12,503 nucleotides of DNA from an uncultured Oscillospiraceae bacterium (GTDB lineage Bacteria > Bacillota > Clostridia > Oscillospirales > Oscillospiraceae). The notes below the pieces were generated by a model that saw only the letters and a list, made by a program, of their open reading frames with translations, searched no databases and had not been told where the DNA came from. The stretch spans positions 8,181 through 20,683 of the forward strand of contig CAQCFX010000029.1 in the NCBI GenBank assembly GCA_948766235.1, written 5' to 3'. Shown here in pieces: positions 1 through 7,415 of the stretch. Position numbers and translations under genes: made by a program. Every line of letters begins with the position of its first letter. Within the stretch, counting starts at the first letter, position 1.

Positions 1-151
1 GCCCACGGCGGAGCCCACCCCGGAGACCCCGCCCAGCGTGGAGCCCACCCCAGAGCCAACCCCCAGCCAGTATGTGGATGTGCCCAGCCCCGACCCCACG
101 CCGGAGGCCAGCCAGGGCACCTGGAACCCCTTCACGGGTCAGTGGGAGTGA
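1..151 (+). CDS. 3' end of a gene with a Pro/Thr/Glu-rich C-terminal tail (partial)
   Basis: This is the last 49 codons of a gene entering from the left, read in the frame starting at base 2 and ending at TGA 149-151. The visible peptide repeats short blocks such as EPTPE and SPDPTPE, and ends in GTWNPFTGQWE. Such low-complexity Pro/Thr/Glu tails are common at the C-termini of secreted or wall-spanning Gram-positive proteins (penicillin-binding proteins, lipoproteins), but no domain is visible, so the product cannot be named. The stop lies 5 bases before the ATG of the next gene, and that gene's ribosome binding site sits inside these last codons, so the two are probably cotranscribed and translationally coupled. 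The frame is supported by the amino-acid pattern and by an open frame from the window edge. Confidence 0.7.
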   Translation, partial: PTAEPTPETPPSVEPTPEPTPSQYVDVPSPDPTPEASQGTWNPFTGQWE

Positions 152-156
152 GCGCC

Positions 157-837
157 ATGTTTGAAGGTTTTTCTCAGGAGACGGTGGACTTCATGTGGGG
201 CATCCGCTTCAACAACGAAAAGAGCTGGTTCGAGGCCCACAAGTCCGACTATCAGACCTATTTCCTCGCCCCCATGAAGGAGTTGGGCGGCCAGGTGCAG
301 CAGGCGCTGCTGGACCGCTTTCCCAAGTGCGGGCTGAACCTGAAGGTCTCCCGCATTTACCGGGACGCCCGGCGGCTGTTTGGCCGGGGGCCCTATAAGG
401 ACCATCTGTGGCTGTCCCTGTTCCGCTTTGGAAACGAGTCCGGCGGTCATCCGGTGTTCTGGTTTGAGCTGGCCCCGGACGGCTGGAGCTACGGCATGGG
501 CTTCTGGGACGCCCCGGCCCTCACCATGGAGAAGCACCGCGCCCGCATTGACGCCGGCCCCAAGCCCCTGCTCAAGCTGCACAACCGGCTGGTCCGGCAG
601 GAGGAGTTTGTCCTCCAGGGGCCGTCTTACGCCCGGCCCAAGCCCTGCGCTGAGGCAAGGCTGGGGGAGTGGTACAATAAAAAATCCCTGTCCATCGGCC
701 ATGAGGAGCCGCTCACCGAGTTTCTCTATACTCCGGAGCTGGCCGGCAGGCTGGTGGAGGGGTTCTCCTTCCTCATGCCCTACTACGACTATTTCTCCAC
801 CCTATGGGCGGACCCGGACCCCAGAGAATCCACATAA
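157..837 (+). CDS. DUF2461 family protein (TIGR02453-like)
   Basis: The 226-residue product matches the DUF2461 family as I know it. It has an N-terminus of the type MFEGFSQETVDFMWGIRFNN, then a W-F-x-A-H-K stretch (residues 24-29), an SRIYRDARRLFG-type segment near residues 65-76, and aromatic-rich Y-K-D-H-L-W-L and WSYGMGFW patches. The family's function is unproven; it is a soluble, probably cytoplasmic protein without signal peptide or membrane segment. I chose ATG 157 because GGGAG at 144-148 lies 8 bases upstream and the family normally begins MF-x-GF. The upstream in-frame GTG at 142 would overlap the previous gene and lacks a site of its own. It is the last gene of a rightward unit ending at the palindromic terminator 10 bases downstream. 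Confidence 0.88.
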   Translation: MFEGFSQETVDFMWGIRFNNEKSWFEAHKSDYQTYFLAPMKELGGQVQQALLDRFPKCGLNLKVSRIYRDARRLFGRGPYKDHLWLSLFRFGNESGGHPVFWFELAPDGWSYGMGFWDAPALTMEKHRARIDAGPKPLLKLHNRLVRQEEFVLQGPSYARPKPCAEARLGEWYNKKSLSIGHEEPLTEFLYTPELAGRLVEGFSFLMPYYDYFSTLWADPDPREST

Positions 838-847
838 AATCAACGCA

Positions 848-877
848 AAGGGCCGAAGGCATATGCCTTCGGCCCTT
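848..877. terminator. Bidirectional intrinsic terminator between convergent genes
   Basis: A perfect 30-bp palindrome (15 bp per arm, centre between 862 and 863) lies between the stop at 837 and the stop of the minus-strand gene at 883. It is followed by T-rich sequence on the plus strand (CTTCTTATTT) and by a weaker T-rich tail on the minus strand. It can serve both the DUF2461 unit and the long leftward operon. Confidence 0.85.
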
Positions 878-882
878 CTTAT

Positions 883-1425
883 TTATGCGTTTCCTTCCAG
901 AACCCACACAGTCTTTCGCTTCCCCAGCGAGCGCACAGCCCCCACCCCAAAGGCCGCCAGGATCACGGCGGCAATGGCCAGCAGCACCGGGGTACTCAAA
1001 AACGAACCTATCATGATAATGGGCAAAGCCCAAACGGGCACGCGGACAGTGGTCCCCTGGCCCCACGTGTTAATCGCGATGATAACCAAAACCAACGCCG
1101 CCAGGCTCAGTCCCGTGGTCACCCAGGTCCCGCAGGCCTCCCAGGCCGTCTGGGTCCGGGTTCGGACGCGGGCCCCGGGCACCCCTTGCAGCAGCAGCGC
1201 CTGGACCGCCCCCTTCTGGGCGATGCTGTCCAAAATGACCTCCACACTGCGCTGTTTTCCCTTGGGGGTGACAAAGCTGATATCAAAACTGCCGTCCCCC
1301 TCTGCGCTGGTCACACTGGTCACACTCTGATACGCAATGGGGCCGTCCCAGTTTTTGCACAAAAAGCCGTCCTCCAAAAAGCGGTATTCCTTCCCCATAA
1401 CGGGGCCCTGTATGGTTTTCTCCAT
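883..1425 (-). CDS. Small membrane protein of unknown function
   Basis: The product is 180 residues. Residues 1-80 are hydrophilic and beta-rich in pattern, with no membrane segment, and could be a pleckstrin-like or similar small domain; this is only a guess from texture. Residues about 101-120 form a clear membrane helix, and residues about 130-164 give one or two more hydrophobic segments, ending in a basic tail (RSLGKRK) that should face the cytoplasm. I do not recognise the family. It is the last gene of the six-gene leftward operon, 16 bases after the UPF0210 gene and 5 bases before the shared terminator. The start ATG at 1425 has a purine-rich AAAGGGATGG stretch upstream, a weaker ribosome site than its neighbours have. 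Confidence 0.75.
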   Translation of the reverse strand: MEKTIQGPVMGKEYRFLEDGFLCKNWDGPIAYQSVTSVTSAEGDGSFDISFVTPKGKQRSVEVILDSIAQKGAVQALLLQGVPGARVRTRTQTAWEACGTWVTTGLSLAALVLVIIAINTWGQGTTVRVPVWALPIIMIGSFLSTPVLLAIAAVILAAFGVGAVRSLGKRKTVWVLEGNA

Positions 1426-1441
1426 TGATGTTCCATCCCTT

Positions 1442-2800
1442 TCAGTTCTTCAAGCTGTGCAGCGGCGCGGGAATCCGGCCGCCCCGGGCGGCGAACTCCT
1501 CCGCGCTGCCGGTGTGGCAGGGCATCACCGGCGCGCTGCCCAGCAGCCCGCCGAACTCCACCACGTCCCCCACCTGCTTCCCCGGCGCGGGAATCAGACG
1601 CACGGCGGTGGTCTTCTGGTTGACCATGCCGATGGCGGCCTCGTCGGCGATGATGGCCGAAAGGGTGGCGGCGGACGTGTCGCCGGGGACGGCGATCATA
1701 TCCAGCCCCACCGAGCACACGCACGTCATGGCCTCCAGCTTGTCCAGGGTCAGCGCCCCGGACTGGGCGGCGGCAATCATGCCCTCGTCCTCGCTCACCG
1801 GGATGAACGCCCCGGACAGCCCGCCCACCGACGAGCTGGCCATCACGCCGCCCTTCTTCACCGCGTCGTTTAAGAGGGCCAGGGCGGCGGTGGTGCCGTG
1901 GGTGCCGCACACCTCCAGCCCCATCTCCTCCAAAATCCGGGCCACGCTGTCCCCGATAGCGGGGGTGGGGGCCAGGGACAAATCCACAATGCCGAAAGGT
2001 ACGCCTAAGCGGGCGCTGGCCTCCCGGGCCACCAGCTGGCCCATGCGGGTCACCTGGAAGGCGGTCTTCTTAATGGTCTCCGCCACCACGTCGAAGGACT
2101 GCCCCTTCACGCTTTGCAGCGCGTGGTGGACCACGCCGGGGCCGGACACTCCCACGTTGATCACCCGCTCGGCCTCCCCCACGCCGTGGAAGGCCCCGGC
2201 CATAAAGGGGTTGTCCTCCACCGCGTTGCAGAACACCACCAGCTTGGCGCAGCCAAAGCCCCCCCGGTCGGCGGTACGCTGGGCGCACTCCTTGATGGTC
2301 CGGCCCATGAGGGCCACCGCGTCCATGTTGATGCCCGCCTTCGTGGAGCCCACGTTGACGGAGGAGCACACCACGTCGGTGACGGCCAGCGCCTCGGGTA
2401 TGGCCTCAATGAGCTTCTTGTCTCCCTCGGTCATGCCCTTGTGCACCAGGGCGGAGAAGCCGCCGATGAAGTTGACCCCCACGGCCTTGGCCGCTTTGTC
2501 CATGGCGGCGGCAAAGGGCACGTAATCGCTGGTGCGGGACGCCCCCGCCACCAGCGCCATGGGGGTGACGGAGATGCGCTTGTTGACAATGGGGATGCCG
2601 AACTCCGCCTCAATGTCCTCCCCGGTTTTCACCAGCTTTTCGGCGGAGGCGGTAATCTTGTCGTAAATCTTACGGCAGGCGGCGTGGGGGTCCGGGTCGC
2701 AGCAGTCCAGCAGGTTCACGCCCATGGTGATGGTGCGCACGTCCAGATGCTGGTGGTCGATCATCTGAATGGTCTGTAAAATGTCGTTGGTGTTAATCAT
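1442..2800 (-). CDS. UPF0210 (DUF711) PFL-like family protein
   Basis: The 452-residue product is a full-length member of UPF0210/DUF711, the family whose structures show a fold related to pyruvate formate-lyase but whose reaction is not established. Conserved-looking stretches are [13 protein letters not shown] (residues 25-37), NKRISVTP (73-80), [12 protein letters not shown] (113-124), [18 protein letters not shown] (145-162) and repeated glycine-rich turns. No signal peptide or membrane helix is seen, so it should be cytoplasmic. The start is fixed by GAGGG six bases upstream, which overlaps the stop of the ACT-domain gene 9 bases ahead. In many Firmicutes and archaea this protein is encoded directly after a UPF0237 ACT protein, as here, which implies a joint function, perhaps with the ACT protein as amino-acid-sensing subunit. 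That role is inference. Confidence 0.93.
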   Translation of the reverse strand: MINTNDILQTIQMIDHQHLDVRTITMGVNLLDCCDPDPHAACRKIYDKITASAEKLVKTGEDIEAEFGIPIVNKRISVTPMALVAGASRTSDYVPFAAAMDKAAKAVGVNFIGGFSALVHKGMTEGDKKLIEAIPEALAVTDVVCSSVNVGSTKAGINMDAVALMGRTIKECAQRTADRGGFGCAKLVVFCNAVEDNPFMAGAFHGVGEAERVINVGVSGPGVVHHALQSVKGQSFDVVAETIKKTAFQVTRMGQLVAREASARLGVPFGIVDLSLAPTPAIGDSVARILEEMGLEVCGTHGTTAALALLNDAVKKGGVMASSSVGGLSGAFIPVSEDEGMIAAAQSGALTLDKLEAMTCVCSVGLDMIAVPGDTSAATLSAIIADEAAIGMVNQKTTAVRLIPAPGKQVGDVVEFGGLLGSAPVMPCHTGSAEEFAARGGRIPAPLHSLKN

Positions 2801-2809
2801 AATCGGCCC

Positions 2810-3079
2810 TCAAATCCGGTGCATGGCGTCAAAAATATCTTCTCTTTGGACGCGGATATCCAGCCCCCGCTCCTTCCCAGCTTCCGCCAGGTCCTCCCGG
2901 AGCCGGGCGAAGGGCACCGTGGCCTGGGAGGCGTCCACCAGCATGATCATGGTGAAGTACTCCTGGAGCACGGTCTGGCTGATGTCCAGCACGTTGACGT
3001 TTTTCTCGCTGAGCAGGGCGCACACGGCGGCGATGATGCCCACCTGGTCCCTGCCGATGACGGTGACGATGGCTCTCAT
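2810..3079 (-). CDS. UPF0237 ACT-domain protein
   Basis: The 89-residue product is one ACT domain: a first beta strand RAIVTVIGRD, the D-x-V-G-I-I turn at residues 11-16 leading into helix 1, the NVNVLDISQTVL strand pair at 27-38, and a second helix (FARLREDLAEAGKERGL). ACT domains bind amino acids or other small ligands and usually act as regulatory modules. This stand-alone version is the UPF0237 family, the usual upstream partner of UPF0210. The start has a near-perfect site, AAGGAGG seven bases before ATG 3079. Only 9 bases separate it from the UPF0210 gene and 34 from the upstream nucleotidase gene, so it lies inside the operon. The ligand and partner activity cannot be read from the sequence. 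Confidence 0.93.
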   Translation of the reverse strand: MRAIVTVIGRDQVGIIAAVCALLSEKNVNVLDISQTVLQEYFTMIMLVDASQATVPFARLREDLAEAGKERGLDIRVQREDIFDAMHRI

Positions 3080-3113
3080 AGTAAATCCTCCTTAACGATA
3101 TCTCCGCGCTTCG

Positions 3114-3689
3114 CTACTGCAATTCATCCAGCGTCAGGCTGAACGCGGGCAGGAACCGCTCCATGAAATAGTCCAGCTCCTCCATGCCCATCTCCTTCAG
3201 CGCGGCCATGGTCTGCTCGGCGGCCTTTTTAAACTCGGCGTTGCCCGCCTTGAGCTCCTCCGCGCACTTGATGTAGGCCGAGAGCTTATCCGCCGCCTTC
3301 ACGTACCGCCGGATTTCCGGGTCGCTCTCCCGCACCAGCCCATCGTAGGCGGGGACCAGCTCGGGGGGCAGCATGGACAGCAGCTTGTCCTGGGCCGCCG
3401 CCTCCACCCTCTTGTAGGCGTCCTTCAGCGCCGGGTTGTGATACTTCACGGGGGTGGGCATATCCCCGGTGATAATCTCCGGCGCGTCGTGAAACAGCGC
3501 CGCGGCGGCGATGGCGTCCGGGTTCAAATCCTTGTGAAACACGTCCCGGCCGATCACCGCCAGGGCGTGTGAGAGCACCGCCGCCTCATAGGAGTGCTCC
3601 TCCACGTTTTCCGTCCGGGTATTGCGCATCAGCGCCCAGCGGGCGATGTGGCGCATTCGGAAAACGTAGGCGAAAAAGCTGTGGCTCAC
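3114..3689 (-). CDS. yfbR: YfbR-like HD-domain 5'-deoxynucleotidase
   Basis: The 191-residue product matches the YfbR family, HD-superfamily phosphohydrolases that remove phosphate from 5'-deoxyribonucleoside monophosphates (E. coli YfbR, 199 residues). Visible hallmarks, in order, are R17-W18, the metal ligand H32 in VEEHS, the H67-D68 doublet followed by E71, the GDMPTPVK segment (75-82), and D134 in the ADKLSAYIK helix, which completes the H...HD...D metal site. It is soluble and cytoplasmic. The start is GTG at 3689, supported by GGGAG seven bases upstream and by the family N-terminus SHSFFAY...RHIARWALMRN; there is no better ATG. It lies 16 bases after yfhO and 34 bases before the ACT gene, in the same operon. 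Its presence among envelope genes has no obvious metabolic logic. Confidence 0.92.
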   Translation of the reverse strand: MSHSFFAYVFRMRHIARWALMRNTRTENVEEHSYEAAVLSHALAVIGRDVFHKDLNPDAIAAAALFHDAPEIITGDMPTPVKYHNPALKDAYKRVEAAAQDKLLSMLPPELVPAYDGLVRESDPEIRRYVKAADKLSAYIKCAEELKAGNAEFKKAAEQTMAALKEMGMEELDYFMERFLPAFSLTLDELQ

Positions 3690-3705
3690 GGGGCTTCTCC
3701 CCTCT

Positions 3706-6015
3706 CTATCTGTATTTTCTATCGCGGAAATAACGCTTTGTGTTCACCAGCATCAGCCCCGCCAGCGCCAGAACCCCCAGCGCCCCGCCGGGAATCAGTC
3801 CCGGCGGAGTGTAGCGCAGCTCCACCTCATGCTCCCCTTCGGGCAGGTCCAGGCACAAGAACGTGTCCAGCCACACGCCGGTGTCCGTCCGCGCCCCCTC
3901 CACATAGGCCGTCCAGCCCTCCTCGGCGGGGATGGTGGCGCACAGCGTCCGGGGCGCGTCCGCCGGGACGGACAACCGCACCCGGCCGTTTTGCTCTACC
4001 GACGTGACCGCCACGTTGTCCAGCCCCGCCGCCGCGGCGTGAAGGGCGTCCATGTCCAGCTGCCAGACCTGCCCCTGCCAGCCCCCGCTGTGGCGCACGG
4101 TGACGGTCCATGCCTCGCCGTGCGCGGGCGTACCCAGGTAATGGACGCAGGCCGCTTCGCTGCTGCCCAGCCACAGCAGGCGCTCCCCGTTCACCAACAC
4201 CTCCCGCAGCCCTTGGACGGACAAATCCATGTAAAGGGGTTTTCCTGTACCCACCAAGCGCAGCACCGTCTCCCCGGCCTGGCTCTCCGCCTCTGCGGCC
4301 ACAGGGACAAACACCGGCCCGCCGCTGCCGGACAGGCAGGAGAGCAGGTTGTTCTGCCGCTCAAAGGGGGTGGCGCCAAACAGCGTTCCCTCCACTGCCT
4401 CCGGGCAAAAGGCCATGGGCAGCGCGTCCGGGTTCTTCCACAGCGTCAGCTCCCCCGCCTGGGCGATGGCCTCATAACCAGGCGGCATATCCTCTCCACT
4501 GATTACATACCGTACTCCAAGCAGCGCGTCCGTCACCGGGGTGGAGCCGTAGTAGGCGCACCACATCCAGCTCTGGGCAAAGCCCAAGGCCCGGGTCAGC
4601 CGGTTCACATCGCCGTTATAGAGGCTGCTATAGTGGGTGATGCCGGGGTAGCCGAAGGCCAGCGGACTGTTGTGCCCCCGGTCCTCCGCAGCCCCCATGC
4701 GGAAAAATTCGTCCCCGGCGTCCTCCCTGGCCGCCGCTGTCAGCTCTGCGTTGGCGGCGTAGTCCGCCCGGTAGGCCGCGTAGGAGTCGGAGTGAAACTG
4801 ATTTTCCAGCTCCCATAGAATACTTTCCGTATTCCATCCAAGTTCCAATACGCTCAGGCATATCAGGGCCGCCGCTATCCCCCGCCGCAGGGCGGGCCTT
4901 TGCCCCTCCAGCCGGGGCGCGGCCTGGACGGCCAGATACACCAGCACAAAGGAGAATAAAAAGGAGTAGCGGAAGGGAAACCAGTTGGGCCGCTGGAACA
5001 GGTGCCACACCTTGTCCAAGGGGGCGAGCAGAAGGGACGCGGTGAGCGCCGCCAGCAGCGCACCGCCGGCCAGCCGCTCCCGCGCCGGGATGCTTTTCTG
5101 GAAAAAGTACGCGACGGCCCAAATCAGCACAATGGTGCCGCAGAACACAAAGGGGGGTGCGCCGTAGGTGATGGAGCCGTACTGCCCCGGCCGCAGCTGG
5201 TCCAGCAGCGCCAGGGGGGAGCAGGCCAGCAGCCCGTCGTAGTCCACGTTCCCCCCGCTGAACTTGCCGGTGAACATAGCCAGGAAGGTGGGCAGCCACA
5301 GCCACGCCGTCAGGCCCAGGGCGCAGGCCGCCCCGCCGAAAAACCGGGCCAGAATCCTCCCCAGCTCCCGCCGCCCCGGCCATAGGACAATGAGCCGGGC
5401 GCACAGGTACAGCGCGCAGAAGCCGCCAATCATGTAGGAAATATACCAGGTGGAAAAAAAGCAGACGGTGAGCGCGGCGATAAAGGGCCCCGCCCCCCGC
5501 CCCGCCAGAATCCGCTCCAGGGCCAGCAGAATCAGAGGCAGCCAGATTACACCGTCCAGCCACATGATGCAGATGGAGTAGGCCGCGTTGTAGGACATGA
5601 GCGCGTAGCACACCGCCCCCAGCAGCGCCCCCCACCCGCACTCCGGAAAACGCCTCTGGGCAAACAGAGCGAAGGACAGCCCCGCCAGGGCGATTTTCAG
5701 CACCGTGAGCAGCGCCAGCCCCGCGGGCATCTGCTCGTTGGGCACAAAAAGCGTCAATAGAGACAGGGGGCTGGACACATAATAGGAGAACACCCCGATG
5801 TAGCTGGTGCCCAGCGCCTTGGACCAGGAGAAAAACAGCTCCCCGTTTTTCAGCGCGCAGAAAAACTCCACGTACTGGCTGGACATATCGGAGATGAGAA
5901 CGCTCCTGTCCCCAAAGGGGGCCGCGCCCAGCGCGGCGTAGGCCCACAGCATCACAAGGCCGGGGAGAACAAACGCCAGGGCGGGTATGGCAAAGCGCTC
6001 AGCCCTGCTTTTCAT
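3706..6015 (-). CDS. yfhO: YfhO family GT-C fold membrane protein, probable envelope polymer glycosyltransferase
   Basis: The 769-residue product is a large polytopic membrane protein of the YfhO family. The first roughly 400 residues hold about a dozen membrane helices. The first external loop carries SDMSSQY (residues 42-48), in which D43 is the candidate catalytic acid of a GT-C enzyme. Other family-typical spots are SYYVSSPLSLL (77-87), MWLDGVIWLPL (151-161) and NWFPFRYSFLFSF (344-356). Residues about 400-735 form an external soluble domain, and one last helix (about 741-757) ends in a basic tail. In Bacillus subtilis, YfhO works with the GT2 enzyme CsbB to add GlcNAc to lipoteichoic acid. 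Here the gene overlaps its GT2 partner by 17 bases, which supports the same division of labour; sugar and acceptor are unknown. It is somewhat shorter than the Bacillus protein. Confidence 0.9.
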   Translation of the reverse strand: MKSRAERFAIPALAFVLPGLVMLWAYAALGAAPFGDRSVLISDMSSQYVEFFCALKNGELFFSWSKALGTSYIGVFSYYVSSPLSLLTLFVPNEQMPAGLALLTVLKIALAGLSFALFAQRRFPECGWGALLGAVCYALMSYNAAYSICIMWLDGVIWLPLILLALERILAGRGAGPFIAALTVCFFSTWYISYMIGGFCALYLCARLIVLWPGRRELGRILARFFGGAACALGLTAWLWLPTFLAMFTGKFSGGNVDYDGLLACSPLALLDQLRPGQYGSITYGAPPFVFCGTIVLIWAVAYFFQKSIPARERLAGGALLAALTASLLLAPLDKVWHLFQRPNWFPFRYSFLFSFVLVYLAVQAAPRLEGQRPALRRGIAAALICLSVLELGWNTESILWELENQFHSDSYAAYRADYAANAELTAAAREDAGDEFFRMGAAEDRGHNSPLAFGYPGITHYSSLYNGDVNRLTRALGFAQSWMWCAYYGSTPVTDALLGVRYVISGEDMPPGYEAIAQAGELTLWKNPDALPMAFCPEAVEGTLFGATPFERQNNLLSCLSGSGGPVFVPVAAEAESQAGETVLRLVGTGKPLYMDLSVQGLREVLVNGERLLWLGSSEAACVHYLGTPAHGEAWTVTVRHSGGWQGQVWQLDMDALHAAAAGLDNVAVTSVEQNGRVRLSVPADAPRTLCATIPAEEGWTAYVEGARTDTGVWLDTFLCLDLPEGEHEVELRYTPPGLIPGGALGVLALAGLMLVNTKRYFRDRKYR

Positions 6016-6952
6016 CGCCGCTCCCTCCCCCGCTCTCCCGCAGAATATAGATGGGCCGCTTTTTCACTTCCAGATAGGTCTTGGCCAGGTACTGCCCCAA
6101 AATGCCCATGCAGAACAGCTGTATCCCCGCCAGAAACAGAATGATGCACACCAGCGACGGCCAGCCGAAGGCACTGCCGCCCCACAAAAGCTGCCGCACA
6201 ATCACGAAAATGATGGCGAAAAAGGCAATCACGCAGAACACCAGCCCCAGCACCGACGCCACCGCCAGCGGCGCGGTGGAGAAGGCGATGATGCCGTCCA
6301 GGGCGTAGAGCAGCAGCTTGAAAAAGGACCACTTGCTCTCCCCGGCGGCGCGCTCCACGTTTTCCGTCTCCACCCACTTGGTACGAAAGCCCACCCAGGA
6401 GAAAATGCCCTTGGAAAAGCGGTTGTATTCCGTCAGGCGCACAATGGCGTCCCGCATCTGCCGGGTCATGAGGCGGTAGTCCCGCGCCCCGTCCACAATC
6501 TCCGTGCGGCTCATTTTGTTGATGAGCTTGTAAAACCGCCGGGCAAACCAGGAGCGAATGGGCGGCTCTCCCTTTCGGTCCACCCGCCGCACGGCGGCAC
6601 AGTCGTATTCCCCGCCGCGCACCGCCTCCAGCAGTCGGGGAAGCAGCTCCGGCGGGTCCTGAAGGTCGGCGTCCATCACGGCCACATAGTCCCCCCGGGC
6701 GTGCTCCAGCCCGGCAAACAGCGCCGCCTCCTTGCCGAAGTTGCGGGACAGGGCCAGATAGCGCACCCGCTCATCCCGGCCGGCCAGCTCCCGGAGGATG
6801 GGCAGGGTCCGGTCCCGGGAGCCGTCGTCCACAAAGATAAACTCCGTCTCCGCCTCCGGCAGCGACGCGCACACCGCCGCCGCCGTTTGGTAGAAATTCT
6901 CCACCGTCTCCTCCTCGTTGTAGCAGGGGACGATAATGCTCAGCAGCTCCAT
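5999..6952 (-). CDS. GT2 polyprenyl-phosphate glycosyltransferase (CsbB/GtrB/DPM1-like)
   Basis: The 317-residue product has an N-terminal GT2 domain: LSIIVPCYNEEE (4-15), VDDGS (41-45), the metal-binding D-A-D in MDADLQDPP (93-101), GARDYRLM (155-162) and the family motif NRFSKGIFSWVGF (177-189). GESKWSF (204-210) then leads to two membrane helices (about 226-252 and 264-286). This layout is that of CsbB/GtrB enzymes, which transfer a sugar from a nucleotide sugar to undecaprenyl phosphate at the inner membrane face. The lipid-linked sugar would then be flipped and used by YfhO, encoded next with a 17-base overlap. ATG 6952 is chosen because GGAGG lies 9 bases upstream and the protein then begins at its first beta strand; the longer open frame upstream crosses the promoter and terminator. 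No GtcA-type flippase gene is in the window. Confidence 0.92.
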   Translation of the reverse strand: MELLSIIVPCYNEEETVENFYQTAAAVCASLPEAETEFIFVDDGSRDRTLPILRELAGRDERVRYLALSRNFGKEAALFAGLEHARGDYVAVMDADLQDPPELLPRLLEAVRGGEYDCAAVRRVDRKGEPPIRSWFARRFYKLINKMSRTEIVDGARDYRLMTRQMRDAIVRLTEYNRFSKGIFSWVGFRTKWVETENVERAAGESKWSFFKLLLYALDGIIAFSTAPLAVASVLGLVFCVIAFFAIIFVIVRQLLWGGSAFGWPSLVCIILFLAGIQLFCMGILGQYLAKTYLEVKKRPIYILRESGGGSGDEKQG

Positions 6953-6995
6953 GCGCACCCACCTCCCGGCCGCGCCCTTCCGCGGCAGCCCAAAT

Positions 6996-7024
6996 ATTTT
7001 ATCATAGCCCGCAGGCCCTGTCAA
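6996..7024 (-). promoter_or_regulatory. Sigma-A promoter of the six-gene glycosyltransferase-yfhO-yfbR-ACT-PFL operon
   Basis: On the minus strand there is TTGACA (7024-7019), a 17-base spacer and TAAAAT (7001-6996). The -35 is a perfect match and the -10 a five-of-six match. Transcription should start near 6989, leaving a leader of about 37 bases before the GGAGG site of the glycosyltransferase gene. It is the only convincing promoter on this strand upstream of the six genes, whose spacings are 34 bases or less. Confidence 0.85.
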
Positions 7025-7033
7025 ATCAGCAAA

Positions 7034-7059
7034 GCAGCCGGGGCTTCCGCCCCGGCTGC
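7034..7059 (-). terminator. Intrinsic terminator of the rubredoxin gene
   Basis: An 11-bp perfect GC-rich stem (7034-7044 with 7049-7059) closed by a GGAA tetraloop on the minus strand is followed by TTTGCTGATTT. It lies 9 bases after the rubredoxin stop. The end of its T-rich tail runs directly into the -35 box of the next promoter (7019-7024). Confidence 0.85.
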
Positions 7060-7068
7060 CCTTCCCCG

Positions 7069-7224
7069 TCACGCGGGGGAAAACGCGTCCTTGCCCAGGC
7101 CGCACACCGGGCACACCCAGTCGTCCGGAATGTCGGCAAAAGCGGTGCCGGGGGCAATGCCGCCGTCGGGGTCGCCCACCTCGGGGTCGTACTCCCAGCC
7201 GCAGACGCAAACATACTTTTCCAT
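7069..7224 (-). CDS. Rubredoxin with an unusual C-x-C first iron knuckle
   Basis: This 51-residue product is a rubredoxin, a small cytoplasmic one-electron carrier with iron bound by four cysteines, used in anaerobes for oxygen and peroxide detoxification and other redox steps. Family landmarks are EYDP (11-14), [13 protein letters not shown] (17-29), IPDDWVCP (32-39) and the second knuckle C38-P-V-C41-G followed by GKDAF. The first knuckle reads Y-V-C6-V-C8-G-W: one residue shorter than the usual C-x-x-C-G. The start is certain, because AAAGGAGG lies seven bases before ATG 7224. The gene is alone, with its own consensus promoter and terminator, so it is probably highly expressed. No redox partner gene is adjacent. 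Confidence 0.93.
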   Translation of the reverse strand: MEKYVCVCGWEYDPEVGDPDGGIAPGTAFADIPDDWVCPVCGLGKDAFSPA

Positions 7225-7255
7225 CAAAACGCCTCCTTTTCACCATAGTGAAGAA

Positions 7256-7284
7256 ATTATAGCCTTGTCCAAAGGGCTTGTCAA
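7256..7284 (-). promoter_or_regulatory. Perfect-consensus sigma-A promoter of the rubredoxin gene
   Basis: On the minus strand there is TTGACA (7284-7279), a 17-base spacer and TATAAT (7261-7256), a full consensus promoter. The start of transcription should fall near 7249, giving a leader of about 25 bases ending in AAAGGAGG. No operator-like repeat is evident, so expression is likely constitutive and strong. Confidence 0.92.
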
Positions 7285-7415
7285 CCGCTTCGACCAAACC
7301 CGGCCCGTTTCCCCAGCAATTCCAGCATCCCCCACGCATAGAACGGCGGAAAATATCACATCCTTCACACATATGGACGCGCCGCGTCCTGAGTATATAG
7401 GAAAGAGGTTACGCC

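Noticed and set aside
380..1330. Plus-strand open frame of 316 codons crossing the convergent terminator
   Set aside because: It runs through a perfect terminator palindrome and antisense to a better-supported gene; composition is Ser/Pro/Thr-rich shadow.
4628..5947. Long open frame on the minus strand inside yfhO (439 codons)
   Set aside because: It lies fully within yfhO in another frame; the translation is Gly/Ala/Arg-rich with no domain, as expected from GC-rich shadow frames.
7285..7415. Promoter for the carboxypeptidase gene
   Set aside because: A TATATA occurs at 7394-7399, but no -35 box lies at a proper distance, and sporulation sigma motifs could not be matched convincingly.
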